DNA of 64,000 nt, taken from NCBI RefSeq assembly GCF_018135625.1, contig NZ_CP073078.1, positions 3,504,501 to 3,568,500 of the forward strand. The letters run 5' to 3'. The translations under genes and the position numbers were made by a program. The stretch is from Phenylobacterium montanum. GTDB lineage: Bacteria; Pseudomonadota; Alphaproteobacteria; Caulobacterales; Caulobacteraceae. A model generated the notes under the pieces. The model was not told where the DNA came from and made no database searches. It saw only the letters and a list, made by a program, of their open reading frames with translations. Within the stretch, counting starts at the first letter, position 1, and the number at the start of each line of letters is the position of its first letter. Below are positions 37,277 to 47,202 of the stretch, piece by piece.

Positions 37277-39673
37277 TCAATAACGATAGGCCGCGGTCAC
37301 CCCGACAGTCAGCGGGCGGAAGGTGAAGTCGCGGTGGACGGGGTTGCCGATGACCTCGGAATAGCGGGTCAGGCGCGGCGCCTCGTTGGTCAGGTTGTTG
37401 ACGAACAGGGAGACGTCGTAGCCGCTCCAGCGCACCCCGCTCCGGAGGTTGACCAGGTTGGTGGCCGGGGCGGTCAGGGCGAAGGGGTCGTAGCCGCCGT
37501 TGTTGGAGTCGGTGACCGGGTTGGTCAGGCCCCTGGAGTGGTAGGTGTAGTCGAGGCGGGCGTAGCCGTTTCGATCGCCGAACACCGGATGGTCGAGGGT
37601 GACGCCGAAGGTGGCGCTCCAGGGATTGGTGTCCAGATGGTCGCCCTTGGTGACGACGTTGAAGGCGACCCCCGGGTTCTTGTTGACGGTCTTGGAGTAG
37701 GTGGCGTCGGTGTAGCCGACCGAACCGTCCAGGGTCAGGCCGTGCAGGGGATGGGCCTCGAACTGGACGTCAAAGCCGTTGCTCTCGGCCTGGCCGAGGT
37801 TGTCGACGAACTGCTGGCCGCAGGAGCTGACATAGACCAGCTGCTGAATGTTGCTCCACTCGATGTGGTAGACGCTGGCGTCGACCTCGAGCCGGCGATC
37901 GAACAGCTTGCTCTTGGCGCCAAGCTCATAGCTCCAGACGTTGTCCGAGGCGTAGGTCAGGGGCGCCTGGGTATAGCCCTGGGCGGTCAGGCTGCCGGGG
38001 CCGGTCTGGCAGGACAATGACAGCGGCGCGTTGGTCCCGCCGATGCGGTAGCCCTTCGCGGCGGTGAAATAGAACAGGGTGTTGTCGTCCATCTGATAGG
38101 ACAGCCCGCCCTTGGGCGTGACCGGGGTTTCGCTGATCCTGGTCGACGGCTGGGCGATGGGAGGCCCGAACAGGAATGGTCCGGCGGCATAGCCCCGGCC
38201 GGTGAACTGGGCGTCGGCCACGCGGACCCCGGCCGTGATCTTCAGCTTGTCGGTGATGTGGTAGCTGGCTTCGCCGAAGCCGGCGAACTGCTTGTCCACG
38301 CCTTCCCCGGTGGCGATGAGGGCCTGGGTCCCGTTGATCAGTTCGACGCCGGTGATGTCGGCGATCGACGAGCCCGCCGGCAGGCCGAACAGCTCGGCGA
38401 ACTTGGGATCGATGATGTTCTCGTAGGATTTCTGCCGCGATTCCGAGATGAAGAGGCCGACAGTCCAGGTCAGGCGGGCGTTGGGGTCGGTCGACTGCGC
38501 CCGCAGCTCCTCGGTCCAGACCGTCTGCTTGTTCACCATTATGGTGGGCGAGTTGTAGGCGGTGTCGATCTGGCCCGTTTCGGAGGTCGGATCGATGACC
38601 CAGTTGGCGCCGTCGAAGATGGCCGGGTTCAGGGTCGAATAGTCGTCCACCAGCCGGTCGCGGCGCTGGTACATCGAGGTGTTGGAGATCAGCTCCACCG
38701 GGCCGAGCTCATAGCGGATGTTCAGGGACGGCAGGACGAAGTGGTCGTGGTCGGGCTGGCGGCCCGGCTGGCCGTTGACGAACTTGCCGGCGCCGGGGGC
38801 GGAATAGCCCTCCCAGAAGGTGCCAATGTCGTTGAGATAGCGGTTCTGGTAGAATATCGACGGGGTGATGGTCAGGTGCTCGGTCGGGGCCCAGGCCAGG
38901 GCCACGCGGCCGACCTGAGTGTCGCTCCAGTTGGCGTTCTTGAACACCTGGCCGGTCCCGTTCAGCCCTGGATTGAGGTTCTTGCGGTCGACATAGCCGC
39001 CGTCGTGGCGATCCCAGAGGCTGGCGCGGAAGCCGAGCTTACCGTCGACGATCGGGCCGCCGACCGCCCCGCCGGCCTCGTAGCTCAGGTCGCCGCCGTC
39101 GGTCCCGGCCAGCTCGGCCCGGGCGTAGCCGGAATAGTGGGTCAGGCTAGGCTGGGGGGTGATGAAGCGGATGGTGCCGCCTTCCGACCCGGCGCCGAAC
39201 AGGGTGCCCTGCGGCCCGCGCAGCACCTCCACCCGGTCGAGGTCGAACACCAGGGGGTAGGAGTTGGTCGAGGAATAGCCGACCACCCGGGTCATGATCG
39301 GAGTGTCGTCGACATAGATGCCGGTGGTGGCCGCGCCGACCAGGCTGTCCACGCCGCGGATCGAGATGTCCGACTGGGTGCCGAAGCCGTTGGGGTTCAG
39401 GGTCACGCCCGGGGTCATCTGGCTGATCTGGTCGATGCCCTTGATGCCCCGCACGTCCAGGGCTTTCTCGTTCAGCGCCACCACGCTGGCCGAGACCTTG
39501 GAGAGGCTCTCGGCGTGACGGGTGGCCGTGACCACGATCTCGCCCACCGTCTGGGTCCCGGAAGAGGCCGGCGCCGCGGTCTGGGCCAGAACTGGCCCCG
39601 CGGCCAGCAGCGCGGCGGTCAGGAACCCGCCGCTCGACAGGGCCTGCTTGAAGCGATTGCGCGAATTGGCCAC
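37277..39673 (-). CDS. TonB-dependent outer-membrane receptor
   Basis: A 798-residue receptor with a signal peptide (1-30), a TonB-box-like EIVVTATR (45-52), the plug domain (about 55-170; VDSLVGAATTGIYVDDTPI, RVEVLRGPQGTLFGAGSEGGTIRFIT) and a 22-strand barrel closing FTFRPLTVGVTAAYRY. It would import a large or scarce nutrient driven by TonB-ExbBD. It is of the Caulobacterales/Sphingomonadales expanded type. It heads a minus-strand cluster with the amidohydrolase and TetR, and is divergent from a MarR regulator. Substrate unknown. Confidence 0.92.
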   Translation of the reverse strand: MANSRNRFKQALSSGGFLTAALLAAGPVLAQTAAPASSGTQTVGEIVVTATRHAESLSKVSASVVALNEKALDVRGIKGIDQISQMTPGVTLNPNGFGTQSDISIRGVDSLVGAATTGIYVDDTPIMTRVVGYSSTNSYPLVFDLDRVEVLRGPQGTLFGAGSEGGTIRFITPQPSLTHYSGYARAELAGTDGGDLSYEAGGAVGGPIVDGKLGFRASLWDRHDGGYVDRKNLNPGLNGTGQVFKNANWSDTQVGRVALAWAPTEHLTITPSIFYQNRYLNDIGTFWEGYSAPGAGKFVNGQPGRQPDHDHFVLPSLNIRYELGPVELISNTSMYQRRDRLVDDYSTLNPAIFDGANWVIDPTSETGQIDTAYNSPTIMVNKQTVWTEELRAQSTDPNARLTWTVGLFISESRQKSYENIIDPKFAELFGLPAGSSIADITGVELINGTQALIATGEGVDKQFAGFGEASYHITDKLKITAGVRVADAQFTGRGYAAGPFLFGPPIAQPSTRISETPVTPKGGLSYQMDDNTLFYFTAAKGYRIGGTNAPLSLSCQTGPGSLTAQGYTQAPLTYASDNVWSYELGAKSKLFDRRLEVDASVYHIEWSNIQQLVYVSSCGQQFVDNLGQAESNGFDVQFEAHPLHGLTLDGSVGYTDATYSKTVNKNPGVAFNVVTKGDHLDTNPWSATFGVTLDHPVFGDRNGYARLDYTYHSRGLTNPVTDSNNGGYDPFALTAPATNLVNLRSGVRWSGYDVSLFVNNLTNEAPRLTRYSEVIGNPVHRDFTFRPLTVGVTAAYRY

Positions 39674-39867
39674 CCGATCCCCCTTGGTTCATCAGGCTTC
39701 ACGCCGGCGAACCTTGCCGCCCCACAAAACGTGAAACCGACTTCATGTTTCTATCATCGACGCCCTTCGTCAAGTGTGATCTCAGAATCTCGGGGCGGCT
39801 TTCTGAGGTGGCGCGCCAACCGCAGACTGAACGTCCTAAAATTTACGATGGTTAACGCGTAGATCCG

Positions 39868-39911
39868 GATATTGTCTTTGTAAAACCATCGATATTGTCG
39901 CTGTACGACCA
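39868..39911. promoter_or_regulatory. 23-bp spaced direct repeat between TonB receptor and MarR genes
   Basis: GATATTGTC-N2-TGTA-N2-ACCA appears at 39868 and again at 39891, 17 of 21 positions identical, on the same face of the helix. The pair lies 195 bases from the receptor start and 27 bases ahead of the MarR start. It may be the operator of the MarR protein; part of it (GTCG-CTGTA-CGAC) is also a short inverted repeat. Confidence 0.45.
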
Positions 39912-39937
39912 ACCAAACTAGTACGCTGAGCGTATGA

Positions 39938-40372
39938 ATGAGTCAGACTGAATCGGACGCCGCCGCGATTTCCCGGGCGGTCATGGGGCTGAGCAGGCGA
40001 CTGCGGGCCGAGCAGCCGGAGCAGGCCGTCGGCCTGACCGCCCTCGGCGTGCTCGCTTCCTTGCAGCGATCGGGACCCCTTTCAGCGGCCCAGCTGGCGG
40101 CGGACCAGCGGCTGCAGCCGCAGTCCCTGACCCGGGTGCTGGGCGAAATGGAGCGGTCCGCCCTGATCCGCCGCAAGCGGAACCCGGCCGACCGCCGCGC
40201 GCTGATCATCGAGATCACCCCGATCGGCCGCCACCGGCTGGCCAGCGACGTTCGCCAGGGCCAGGGCTGGCTGGACCAGGCGATGGCGGCCAAACTGACC
40301 GTGGCCGAGCGCGCCATCCTGCGCCTCGCCGCCTATCTGATGCAGAAGCTCGCCAGCGATGCAGACGTATAA
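39938..40372 (+). CDS. MarR-family transcriptional regulator
   Basis: A 144-residue MarR protein: dimerisation helices, winged helix LSAAQLAADQRLQPQSLTRVLGEMERSALIRRKR and the wing RNPADRRALIIEITPIGRHRL, then the C-terminal helix. Starts at ATG 39938; an overlapping ATG at 39934 is out of frame and stops quickly. Divergent from the TonB receptor, whose expression it likely adjusts with a small phenolic or similar ligand; this is inference. Confidence 0.9.
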   Translation: MSQTESDAAAISRAVMGLSRRLRAEQPEQAVGLTALGVLASLQRSGPLSAAQLAADQRLQPQSLTRVLGEMERSALIRRKRNPADRRALIIEITPIGRHRLASDVRQGQGWLDQAMAAKLTVAERAILRLAAYLMQKLASDADV

Positions 40373-40514
40373 ATAGCCGCAAGATGCAGACAGACAGACA
40401 ACGTTCCCATATAGAGCGCGGAGACAAATCTTGCGCCAGACGCGGCCGGCTCCTGCCCTTACGGCAAGCCCATGCTAGAAGCGCCGCAAAGAGCCTGACC
40501 TAGAGTGAATCGCC

Positions 40515-42317
40515 ATGCATGAAGCCGTCGCCGCCGTCACCGCCCGAATCCGGGAACGCAGCCGCGACCGCCGGGCCGACTACCTGGCGCGGGTCGACGA
40601 GGCCAAGAGCTCGGGCGCCGGGCGGGCGAAACTGTCCTGCGCCAACTGGGCCCACGCCTTCGCCGCCGCGCCGGGCGAGGACAAGCGGCGGATCATGGAT
40701 CCGGCCGCGCCCAATATCGGCATCGTCACCGCCTATAACGACATGCTCTCGGCCCATCAGCCCTACGAGCACTTCCCCGAACTGATCCGCGCCGCCGCCC
40801 GCGCGGCCGGGGCCACGGCCCAGGTCGCCGGCGGGGTGCCGGCCATGTGCGACGGGGTCACCCAAGGCCGCCCGGGCATGGAGCTGTCGCTGTTCTCGCG
40901 CGACGTGATCGCCATGGCCACGGGCGTGGCCCTGACCCACGACGCCTTCGACGGCGCCCTTTGCCTGGGCATCTGCGACAAGATCGTGCCAGGCCTCGTC
41001 ATCGGGTCGCTGGCCTTTGGCCACCTGCCGGTGGTGTTCGTGCCCGCCGGCCCCATGACCAGCGGCATCTCCAACGCCGAAAAGGCCCGGGTGCGCACCC
41101 TCTACGCCGACGGCAAGGCGACCCGCGATGAGCTTTTGGCCTCGGAAATGGCCTCCTATCACGGGCCGGGCACCTGCACCTTCTACGGCACCGCCAATTC
41201 CAACCAGATGCTGATGGAGATGATGGGCCTGCACCTGCCGGGCGCGGCCTTCGTCAACCCCGGCACGCCGCTGCGCGAGGCCCTGACCGCGGCGGCCACG
41301 CACCGGGTGGTCGAGATCGGCCCACGAAGCCAGAGCTACACCCCCATGGGCCGGGTGGTGGACGAGAAGGCGGTGGTCAACGGCATGGTCGGCCTCTTGG
41401 CCACCGGCGGGTCGACCAACCACACCCTGCACCTGGTGGCCATGGCCCGGGCCGCGGGGATCGAGATCACCTGGGACGACTTCGGCGATCTCTCGGCGGT
41501 GACGCCGCTGCTGGCGCGGGTCTATCCCAACGGCCAAGCCGACGTGAACCATTTCCACGCCGCCGGAGGGATGGCCTTTGTGGTCCGTGAACTGCTGGAC
41601 GCCGGCCTGGCTCATGAGGACGTCCTGACCGTCGCCGGGCCGGGCCTGCGCCGCTATCAGCAGGAGCCCTATCTGGAAGACGGCCGCCTGGCCTGGCGCG
41701 AGGGCGCGGCCGAGAGCCTGGACCTGAACATCCTCAGGCCCGCGAACGACCCGTTCGACAAGGAGGGCGGCATCCGCCTCCTGGCCGGCAATATGGGCCG
41801 CGGGGTGATCAAGACCTCGGCGGTCAAGCCGGAGCAGCGCGCCCTCGAGGCCCCGGCCAAGGTGTTCGACGACCAGGACGACCTCCTGGCCGCCTTCAAA
41901 GCCGGCGACCTGACCGGCGACTTCATCGCCGTGGTCCGCTTCCAGGGCCCCAAGGCCAACGGCATGCCCGAGCTGCACAATCTGAGCCCGACCCTGGGCC
42001 TGCTGATGGACCGGGGGCAGAAGGTGGCCCTGGTCACCGACGGGCGCATGTCAGGCGCCTCGGGCAAGGTGCCGGCGGCCCTGCACATGACCCCGGAGGC
42101 CATTGAGGGCGGCCCCCTGGCCTATGTGCGGGACGGCGACCTGATCCGGCTGGATGCGGAGGCGGGGGTTCTGGAGATCAAGCTGGCGCCGGCGGCGCTG
42201 AAGGCGCGCGATCCGGCGGTGAAGCGGCCGGTGGGCCATGGCCTGGGCCGCGAGCTGTTCGGCCACATGCGCGCGGCGGTCAGCGGGGCCGAGGCCGGCG
42301 CCTCGGTGCTGTTTTGA
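40515..42317 (+). CDS. edd: phosphogluconate dehydratase (Edd)
   Basis: Edd dehydrates 6-phosphogluconate to KDPG, the first committed step of the Entner-Doudoroff route. The 600-residue IlvD/Edd-family protein has the iron-sulfur and metal motifs [23 protein letters not shown] and [17 protein letters not shown], then [17 protein letters not shown]. First gene of edd-glk-pyk. No eda (KDPG aldolase) gene is in the window. Its stop overlaps the TTG of glk. Confidence 0.96.
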   Translation: MHEAVAAVTARIRERSRDRRADYLARVDEAKSSGAGRAKLSCANWAHAFAAAPGEDKRRIMDPAAPNIGIVTAYNDMLSAHQPYEHFPELIRAAARAAGATAQVAGGVPAMCDGVTQGRPGMELSLFSRDVIAMATGVALTHDAFDGALCLGICDKIVPGLVIGSLAFGHLPVVFVPAGPMTSGISNAEKARVRTLYADGKATRDELLASEMASYHGPGTCTFYGTANSNQMLMEMMGLHLPGAAFVNPGTPLREALTAAATHRVVEIGPRSQSYTPMGRVVDEKAVVNGMVGLLATGGSTNHTLHLVAMARAAGIEITWDDFGDLSAVTPLLARVYPNGQADVNHFHAAGGMAFVVRELLDAGLAHEDVLTVAGPGLRRYQQEPYLEDGRLAWREGAAESLDLNILRPANDPFDKEGGIRLLAGNMGRGVIKTSAVKPEQRALEAPAKVFDDQDDLLAAFKAGDLTGDFIAVVRFQGPKANGMPELHNLSPTLGLLMDRGQKVALVTDGRMSGASGKVPAALHMTPEAIEGGPLAYVRDGDLIRLDAEAGVLEIKLAPAALKARDPAVKRPVGHGLGRELFGHMRAAVSGAEAGASVLF

Positions 42318-43339
42318 GCACGGCCCGCGCGGCCGAGGCCGCTTCCAAGCCAGCCCCCGCCCTTCTGGGCCTGATCGGCGACATCGGCGGCACCAACGCC
42401 CGCTTCGCCCTGGGCCACATCGAGGACGGCCGGGTCTGGGTCAGCTCGCTGCGCATCCTGCAGGCGGCCGACTATCCCACCGGCGAGGACGCGGTGCGCG
42501 CCTATCTGGACGGGCTGGACGGGCATGAACGGCCGCGGGTTGCGGTGATCGCCGCCGCCGGCCCGATCGAGCACGGCGCTGTCGAGTTCACCAACAACAC
42601 CGCCTGGCGCTTCTCCGAGGCCGGCCTGGTCAAGGCCGCGCACCTGGACGGAGCCCGGCTGATCAACGACTTCACCGCCCAGTCCCTGGCCCTGGACCAC
42701 CTGCGCGCCGAGGACTGGCGCACGGTGGGGCCGGTGGAGGCGGCGGCGGATCCCGACGCGACAGCGGCGATCCTCGGGCCCGGCACCGGCTTCGGCTGCG
42801 GCGCCCGCATCCGCGACGGCAAGGCCTGCGCCACCCTGTCGGGCGAGGCCGGCCATGCCGCCTTCGCGCCCACCGACGAGCTGGAGGTCGAGGTCGCCCG
42901 GCGCCTGGCCCAGCGCTTCGGCCGGGTCTCGATCGAGCGCATCCTGTCTGGCCCGGGCCTGGCCACCCTGTACGAGACCCTGAACGCCATCGAGGGGATC
43001 GACACCCCGCCTCTGGCGCCCAACGAGATCACCCACCGCGCCATCGAGGGCGACGAGCTGTGCCGGGCGGCCCTGTCGCGGTTCTGCGCCGTGCTTGGCT
43101 CTGTGGCCGGCGATCTGGCCCTGGCCTTCGGCGCCCGGGCCGGGGTCTATGTCACCGGCGGCATAGCTCCGGTGATCCTGGAGTTCCTGCGCGCCAGCGA
43201 CTTTCGCGCCCGCTTCGAGGACAAGGGCCGCCTGAGCGACTATGTCAGCGCCATCCCGACCCGGGTGGTGGTGCGCCCCGACGCCGCCCTGGTCGGCGCC
43301 GCCAGCCTTCTGGGTGATTTCGAGGACGCCGCCCGATGA
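42314..43339 (+). CDS. glk: glucokinase
   Basis: Glucokinase of the bacterial Glk (PF02685) family, 341 residues, making glucose 6-phosphate for the Entner-Doudoroff route. N-terminal phosphate loop [15 protein letters not shown], catalytic-region LINDFTAQS, the GPGTGFGCG loop and the conserved [12 protein letters not shown] short polar lead of 16 residues precedes the domain. The start is TTG at 42314, overlapping the edd stop (TTGA), and its own stop overlaps pyk (ATGA), so all three are translationally coupled. Confidence 0.95.
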   Translation: MSTARAAEAASKPAPALLGLIGDIGGTNARFALGHIEDGRVWVSSLRILQAADYPTGEDAVRAYLDGLDGHERPRVAVIAAAGPIEHGAVEFTNNTAWRFSEAGLVKAAHLDGARLINDFTAQSLALDHLRAEDWRTVGPVEAAADPDATAAILGPGTGFGCGARIRDGKACATLSGEAGHAAFAPTDELEVEVARRLAQRFGRVSIERILSGPGLATLYETLNAIEGIDTPPLAPNEITHRAIEGDELCRAALSRFCAVLGSVAGDLALAFGARAGVYVTGGIAPVILEFLRASDFRARFEDKGRLSDYVSAIPTRVVVRPDAALVGAASLLGDFEDAAR

Positions 43340-44763
43340 TCCGCGCCCGCCGCGCCCGCATTGTCGCCACCCTGGGCCCCGCCAGCCGCGCGCCCGACAA
43401 GGTGCTGGCCCTGGCGCAAGCCGGGGCCGACGTGTTCCGCCTGAACTTCAGTCATGGCACGCACGAGGACCACGCCGCCACCCTGGAGGCGATCCGCGCC
43501 GCCGAGGCGGTGGTCGAGCGCCCCCTCGCGGCCCTGGCCGACCTGCAAGGACCGAAGTTTCGGCTGGGGACCTTCCAGGCCGGGCGCATCTCGGTCGGGC
43601 CCGGCGCGCGGCTGAGGCTGGATCTGGATCCCACCCCCGGCGACAGCCACCGGGTCTACATGCCCCACCCGGAGCTGTTCGCGGCCCTGAGCCCCGGTGC
43701 GGCCCTGCTGCTGGACGACGGCAAGGTGCGGCTGAAGGTTTTGGACTGCGGCCCGGACTTCGCCGAGACCGAGGTGATCCAGGGCGACGGCCTTTCGAAC
43801 CACAAGGGCATCGCCTTGCCCGGCGCCGTGGTGGCTTTGTCGCCCCTGACGCCCAAGGACCGCGAGGACCTGGCCTTCGCCCTGCGCCTGGGGGTCGACT
43901 GGGTAGCCCTGTCCTTCGTGCAGCGCGCCGCCGACATGGCCGAGCTGCGCCAACTGGTCCAGGGCAAGGCCGCGGTGCTGGCCAAGATCGAAAAGCCGGC
44001 GGCCCTGACCGACCTTTCGGCCATCCTCGACCTCTGCGACGGGGTGATGGTGGCGCGCGGCGACCTGGGCGTCGAGCTGGACCCGGAAGAAGTGCCGGTG
44101 GCGCAGAAGACCATCGTGCGCGCCGCCCGACGCCGCGGCATTCCGGTGATCGTCGCCACCCAGATGCTGGAATCCATGATCAGCGCCCCGGTGCCGACCC
44201 GGGCCGAGGCCAGCGACGTGGCCAACGCGGTCTATGAGGGCGCCGACGCCATGATGCTGTCGGCCGAGACCGCGGCGGGCCAGTTCCCGCTGGAGGCGGT
44301 CAGCATCATGAGCCGCATCATCGAACGGGTGGAGCGAGACCCCAACTGGCCCGGCCTGATGGACGCCGAGCACGCCTGGATGGAGGAGGGCGACGCCGAC
44401 GCCCTGGTCGCCGCGGCGCGCAAGGCCGCCGAGTCCAGCTCCACCGCCTGCCTCGCGGTCTACACCACCACCGGCACCACCGCCCTGCGCCTGGCGCGCG
44501 AGCGGCCGCTGCAGCCGGTGCTGGCCCTGACCGCCAGCGTGAACGCCGCGCGCAAGCTGGGCCTGGTCTGGGGGCTGGAGCCGCGCGTCGCCGAGACTCC
44601 CAAGGGCCTGGACGATCTGACCCGGGTGGCGGCCAGCATGGCGGCGGACCTGGGCCTGGCCGAGCCGCACAGCCGCATCTGGATCCTGGCCGGCACCCCA
44701 TTCGGCTCCCCCGGCGCAGCCAACCTGCTGCGCCTGGCTCACGCGCCGGCGAAGGGGCGATAG
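43336..44763 (+). CDS. pyk: pyruvate kinase
   Basis: Pyruvate kinase, 475 residues, the ATP-making last step. The barrel begins RIVATLGPAS, with Arg35 and Asn37 of the substrate site in FRLNFSHG, catalytic Lys217 in AKIEKPAAL, the metal-binding MVARGDLGVE (238-247) and the ATQMLESMI segment. A B domain lies at about 75-160. The start is coupled to glk (ATGA). Position in an edd-glk operon suggests control together with sugar catabolism. Confidence 0.96.
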   Translation: MIRARRARIVATLGPASRAPDKVLALAQAGADVFRLNFSHGTHEDHAATLEAIRAAEAVVERPLAALADLQGPKFRLGTFQAGRISVGPGARLRLDLDPTPGDSHRVYMPHPELFAALSPGAALLLDDGKVRLKVLDCGPDFAETEVIQGDGLSNHKGIALPGAVVALSPLTPKDREDLAFALRLGVDWVALSFVQRAADMAELRQLVQGKAAVLAKIEKPAALTDLSAILDLCDGVMVARGDLGVELDPEEVPVAQKTIVRAARRRGIPVIVATQMLESMISAPVPTRAEASDVANAVYEGADAMMLSAETAAGQFPLEAVSIMSRIIERVERDPNWPGLMDAEHAWMEEGDADALVAAARKAAESSSTACLAVYTTTGTTALRLARERPLQPVLALTASVNAARKLGLVWGLEPRVAETPKGLDDLTRVAASMAADLGLAEPHSRIWILAGTPFGSPGAANLLRLAHAPAKGR

Positions 44764-44764
44764 C

Positions 44765-45028
44765 TCACCCGCCGAAGCGCAGTCTCAGAGCCAGTATGGC
44801 GCTTGAGAGCGCCAGGCAGACCAGGTTCGAGCCGATGACCGGCCAGCTGCGGATCATCAGGCCGTAGGCCGTCCAGAGCGCAAATCCGGCCACCGTTACG
44901 GCGTACATGCGCAGGGAGACGCCGTCGACGGCGCGTTCGCGAAGGATTTTCACGATCTGTGGCGCGAAGCTGCACATCGAGCAGCAGGCGGCGAGCGTCC
45001 CCACAGCGTTGATCAAGATCAGGGCCAT
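44765..45028 (-). CDS. SemiSWEET-family sugar transporter
   Basis: An 87-residue, three-helix protein. The first helix region contains the SemiSWEET PQ motif in SFAPQIVKILRERAVDGVSL, followed by VAGFALWTAYGL and the closing SNLVCLALSSAILALRLRF. SemiSWEETs dimerise and pass sugars such as glucose or sucrose down a gradient. Start chosen at ATG 45028; TTG at 45049 would add seven charged residues. It converges on pyk, one base after it. Convergent with edd-glk-pyk, it may supply the glucose that Glk phosphorylates; that link is inference. Confidence 0.82.
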   Translation of the reverse strand: MALILINAVGTLAACCSMCSFAPQIVKILRERAVDGVSLRMYAVTVAGFALWTAYGLMIRSWPVIGSNLVCLALSSAILALRLRFGG

Positions 45029-45190
45029 CCCATCGCTCTTTTTGCGCAAGGCCTCAGCCCGGTTCAGCGGCCCAGGCGGCCGCCGGTTCCCTGATCGCCG
45101 ATCAGAGGCTCGGGATGGGCGAGTCGAGGTTGCGGTCGGGCGCGTTACCTGTCATCCCGCGGGAAATCCCCTCGCGCCCTCGAGCATCTC

Positions 45191-46387
45191 ATGGCCGCCG
45201 TGTCTGCTTCGCCCCTGCCGCCCGAACCGGTTGAGGGCCGCCCCGCCTTCGCCGAGCTGGTGGAGAGCCTGCCGGACCCGGTTCTGGTGGTGGTCTCGCA
45301 CGACGCCGAGGACCCCGCCGACCGCCGCGTGGCCTTCGCCAACAGGGCGGCGCGCGAGCTCTTGCGCATCCAGGGCGAGGGCGCGCCTCTGGTGTCCTCA
45401 ATCCGTAACCCGCGGGTGCTGGAGGCGGTCGAGGAGAGCCTGTTCGGCCGGCTGGAGGGCGAGGCGGCTTATGAGGCCGGCGGCGCCCAGGACCGCTACT
45501 GGCGGGTCTCGACCCGGCCGCTGGAGACCCTGGCCGACGGCGGGCGGCAAGCCCTCTTGGTCATGCGCGACGAGACCGACTCCCGCCGCAACGAGCGCAT
45601 GCGGGCCGACTTCCTGGCCAACGCCAGCCACGAGCTGCGCACGCCGCTCGCCTCCTTGACCGGCTTCATCGAGACCCTGCGCGGCCACGCCAAGGACGAC
45701 GCGGTCGCGCGCGAGCGCTTCCTGGGCGTGATGGCGGCCCAGGCGAGCCGCATGGCCCGGCTGATCGACGACCTGCTCTCGCTGAGCCGCATCGAGCTGA
45801 ACGAGCACATCGCGCCCGAGGGCAAGGTCGATGTGGCCCTGGCGGTGCTGGACGTGCTGGACGCCCTCTCGCCGCTCGCCGCCGAGCGCGGGGTCAAGCT
45901 GAAGACCAGCCTGCCCGAGCGGGGCGTCGCCACCATCACCGGCGACCGCGACCAGATCCTGCAAGTGGCCCAGAACCTGATCGACAACGCCGCCAAATAC
46001 ACCCCCGGCGGCGACGCGGTGCAGATCGAGGTGCTGGTCGGCCAGACCGCCGACCAGGCGATCGCTCCGCTGCGCGCCAGCGCCGCGCGGCTGTCGATCC
46101 TCAATCCGGACCTGGTCGGCGGCGAGCGGTTCGTGGTGCTGCGCTGCACCGATCGTGGGCCAGGGATCGCCCGCGAGCACCTGCCGCGCCTCTCCGAGCG
46201 CTTCTATCGGGTCGAGGGTCAAAAGAGCGGCGAGCGGCTGGGCACGGGGCTCGGCCTCGCCATCGTCAAGCACATCGTCAACCGCCACCGCGGCGGCCTG
46301 GTGGTGGAGAGCGAGGAGGGCCATGGAACCACCTTCACCGCCTACTTCCCGTGGCTGCAACAAAACCGTCACGAAACCGTCGCATAG
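45191..46387 (+). CDS. phoR: PhoR-type sensor histidine kinase, no membrane segment seen
   Basis: A 398-residue kinase: a PAS-like domain (about 20-128), HisKA with the phosphorylated His147 in NASHELRTPL, and HATPase_c with N box NLIDNAAKY, DRGPGIA and GTGLGLAIVKHIV. The domain order and neighbours (phoU, phoB) identify the phosphate sensor. Unlike the usual PhoR I see no membrane helix at the N-terminus, so it would be soluble or held by partners such as PhoU. The frame upstream of ATG 45191 does not supply one. Substrate is PhoB. Confidence 0.88.
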   Translation: MAAVSASPLPPEPVEGRPAFAELVESLPDPVLVVVSHDAEDPADRRVAFANRAARELLRIQGEGAPLVSSIRNPRVLEAVEESLFGRLEGEAAYEAGGAQDRYWRVSTRPLETLADGGRQALLVMRDETDSRRNERMRADFLANASHELRTPLASLTGFIETLRGHAKDDAVARERFLGVMAAQASRMARLIDDLLSLSRIELNEHIAPEGKVDVALAVLDVLDALSPLAAERGVKLKTSLPERGVATITGDRDQILQVAQNLIDNAAKYTPGGDAVQIEVLVGQTADQAIAPLRASAARLSILNPDLVGGERFVVLRCTDRGPGIAREHLPRLSERFYRVEGQKSGERLGTGLGLAIVKHIVNRHRGGLVVESEEGHGTTFTAYFPWLQQNRHETVA

Positions 46388-46470
46388 GGACAGCAATCCC
46401 GCGCCAATAAGGTGCAGGGTGCTGGCGCCGAGTCAGTCGGCGCTTACCAGTGGGCGATCGCGGCACTCGA

Positions 46471-47193
46471 ATGAATGAAGTTTGCGCCAAGTCGGGCGGA
46501 GATCTGGTGGATCCGCTGGTTGCGGAAGTGGCCCGCCTGGGCGGCCTGGCCGAGGCCCAGATCGCCGACTGCGTCGACGCGGTGACGCGACGCGACGTGC
46601 CCCTGGCCCAGGCCCTGATCGGCCGCGACCGCAAGCTGGACCAGCTGCAGGCCGACATCGAGCGCAGGGCCATCGACCTGATCGCCACCCGCCAGCTCTC
46701 CGGCCGCCAGCTGCGCCGCGCGGTGGCTGCGCTGAAGATCGCCTCCAACCTCGAGCGCTGCGGCGACCTGGCCCGCAACATCGCCAAGCGCACCCTGGCG
46801 CTGAGCGAAAACGAGCCGCTGACGCCGCTGACGCGCTCGATCGACCGCATGGGGCGGCTGGTGGCGAGCCGGCTTAAGGACGTGCTGGACGCCTATACGG
46901 CGGGCGAGCTGGACAAGGCCGCCCAGGTCTGGAGCCGCGACACCGAGGTCGACGAGCACTACAACAGCCTGTTCCGCGAGCTGCTCACCTACATGATGGG
47001 CGACCCGCGCACGATCACCCCCGGCGCACACCTGCTGTTCATCGCCAAGAACCTCGAACGGATCGGCGATCATGCGACCAATATCGCCGAGATCATCCAC
47101 TTCGAAGTCACCGGCGAAACCGACATGGGCGACCGGCCCAAGTGGGACGCCCTGATGGAAAAAATGCCCGCGGCGGCCAAGCCCGAGAACTGA
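46471..47193 (+). CDS. phoU: phosphate-signalling protein PhoU
   Basis: PhoU is the negative modulator that links the Pst transporter to PhoR. The 240-residue, two three-helix-bundle protein carries both metal-cluster motifs, NLERCGDLARNIAKR and NLERIGDHATNIAE. ATG 46471 begins MNEVCAKSGG; a GTG at 46450 would add seven residues. It lies directly after phoR and 9 bases before phoB. No pst gene lies between. Confidence 0.93.
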   Translation: MNEVCAKSGGDLVDPLVAEVARLGGLAEAQIADCVDAVTRRDVPLAQALIGRDRKLDQLQADIERRAIDLIATRQLSGRQLRRAVAALKIASNLERCGDLARNIAKRTLALSENEPLTPLTRSIDRMGRLVASRLKDVLDAYTAGELDKAAQVWSRDTEVDEHYNSLFRELLTYMMGDPRTITPGAHLLFIAKNLERIGDHATNIAEIIHFEVTGETDMGDRPKWDALMEKMPAAAKPEN

Positions 47194-47202
47194 GGACCCG
47201 AC

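Noticed and set aside
39845-39856. CtrA-like TTAAC site upstream of the MarR and TonB receptor genes
   Set aside because: The other half and the 7-base spacing are off; not a convincing box.
45149-45155. Single CTGTCAT pho-box half-site upstream of phoR
   Set aside because: No second half at 11-base spacing; one 7-mer is not evidence of PhoB control.
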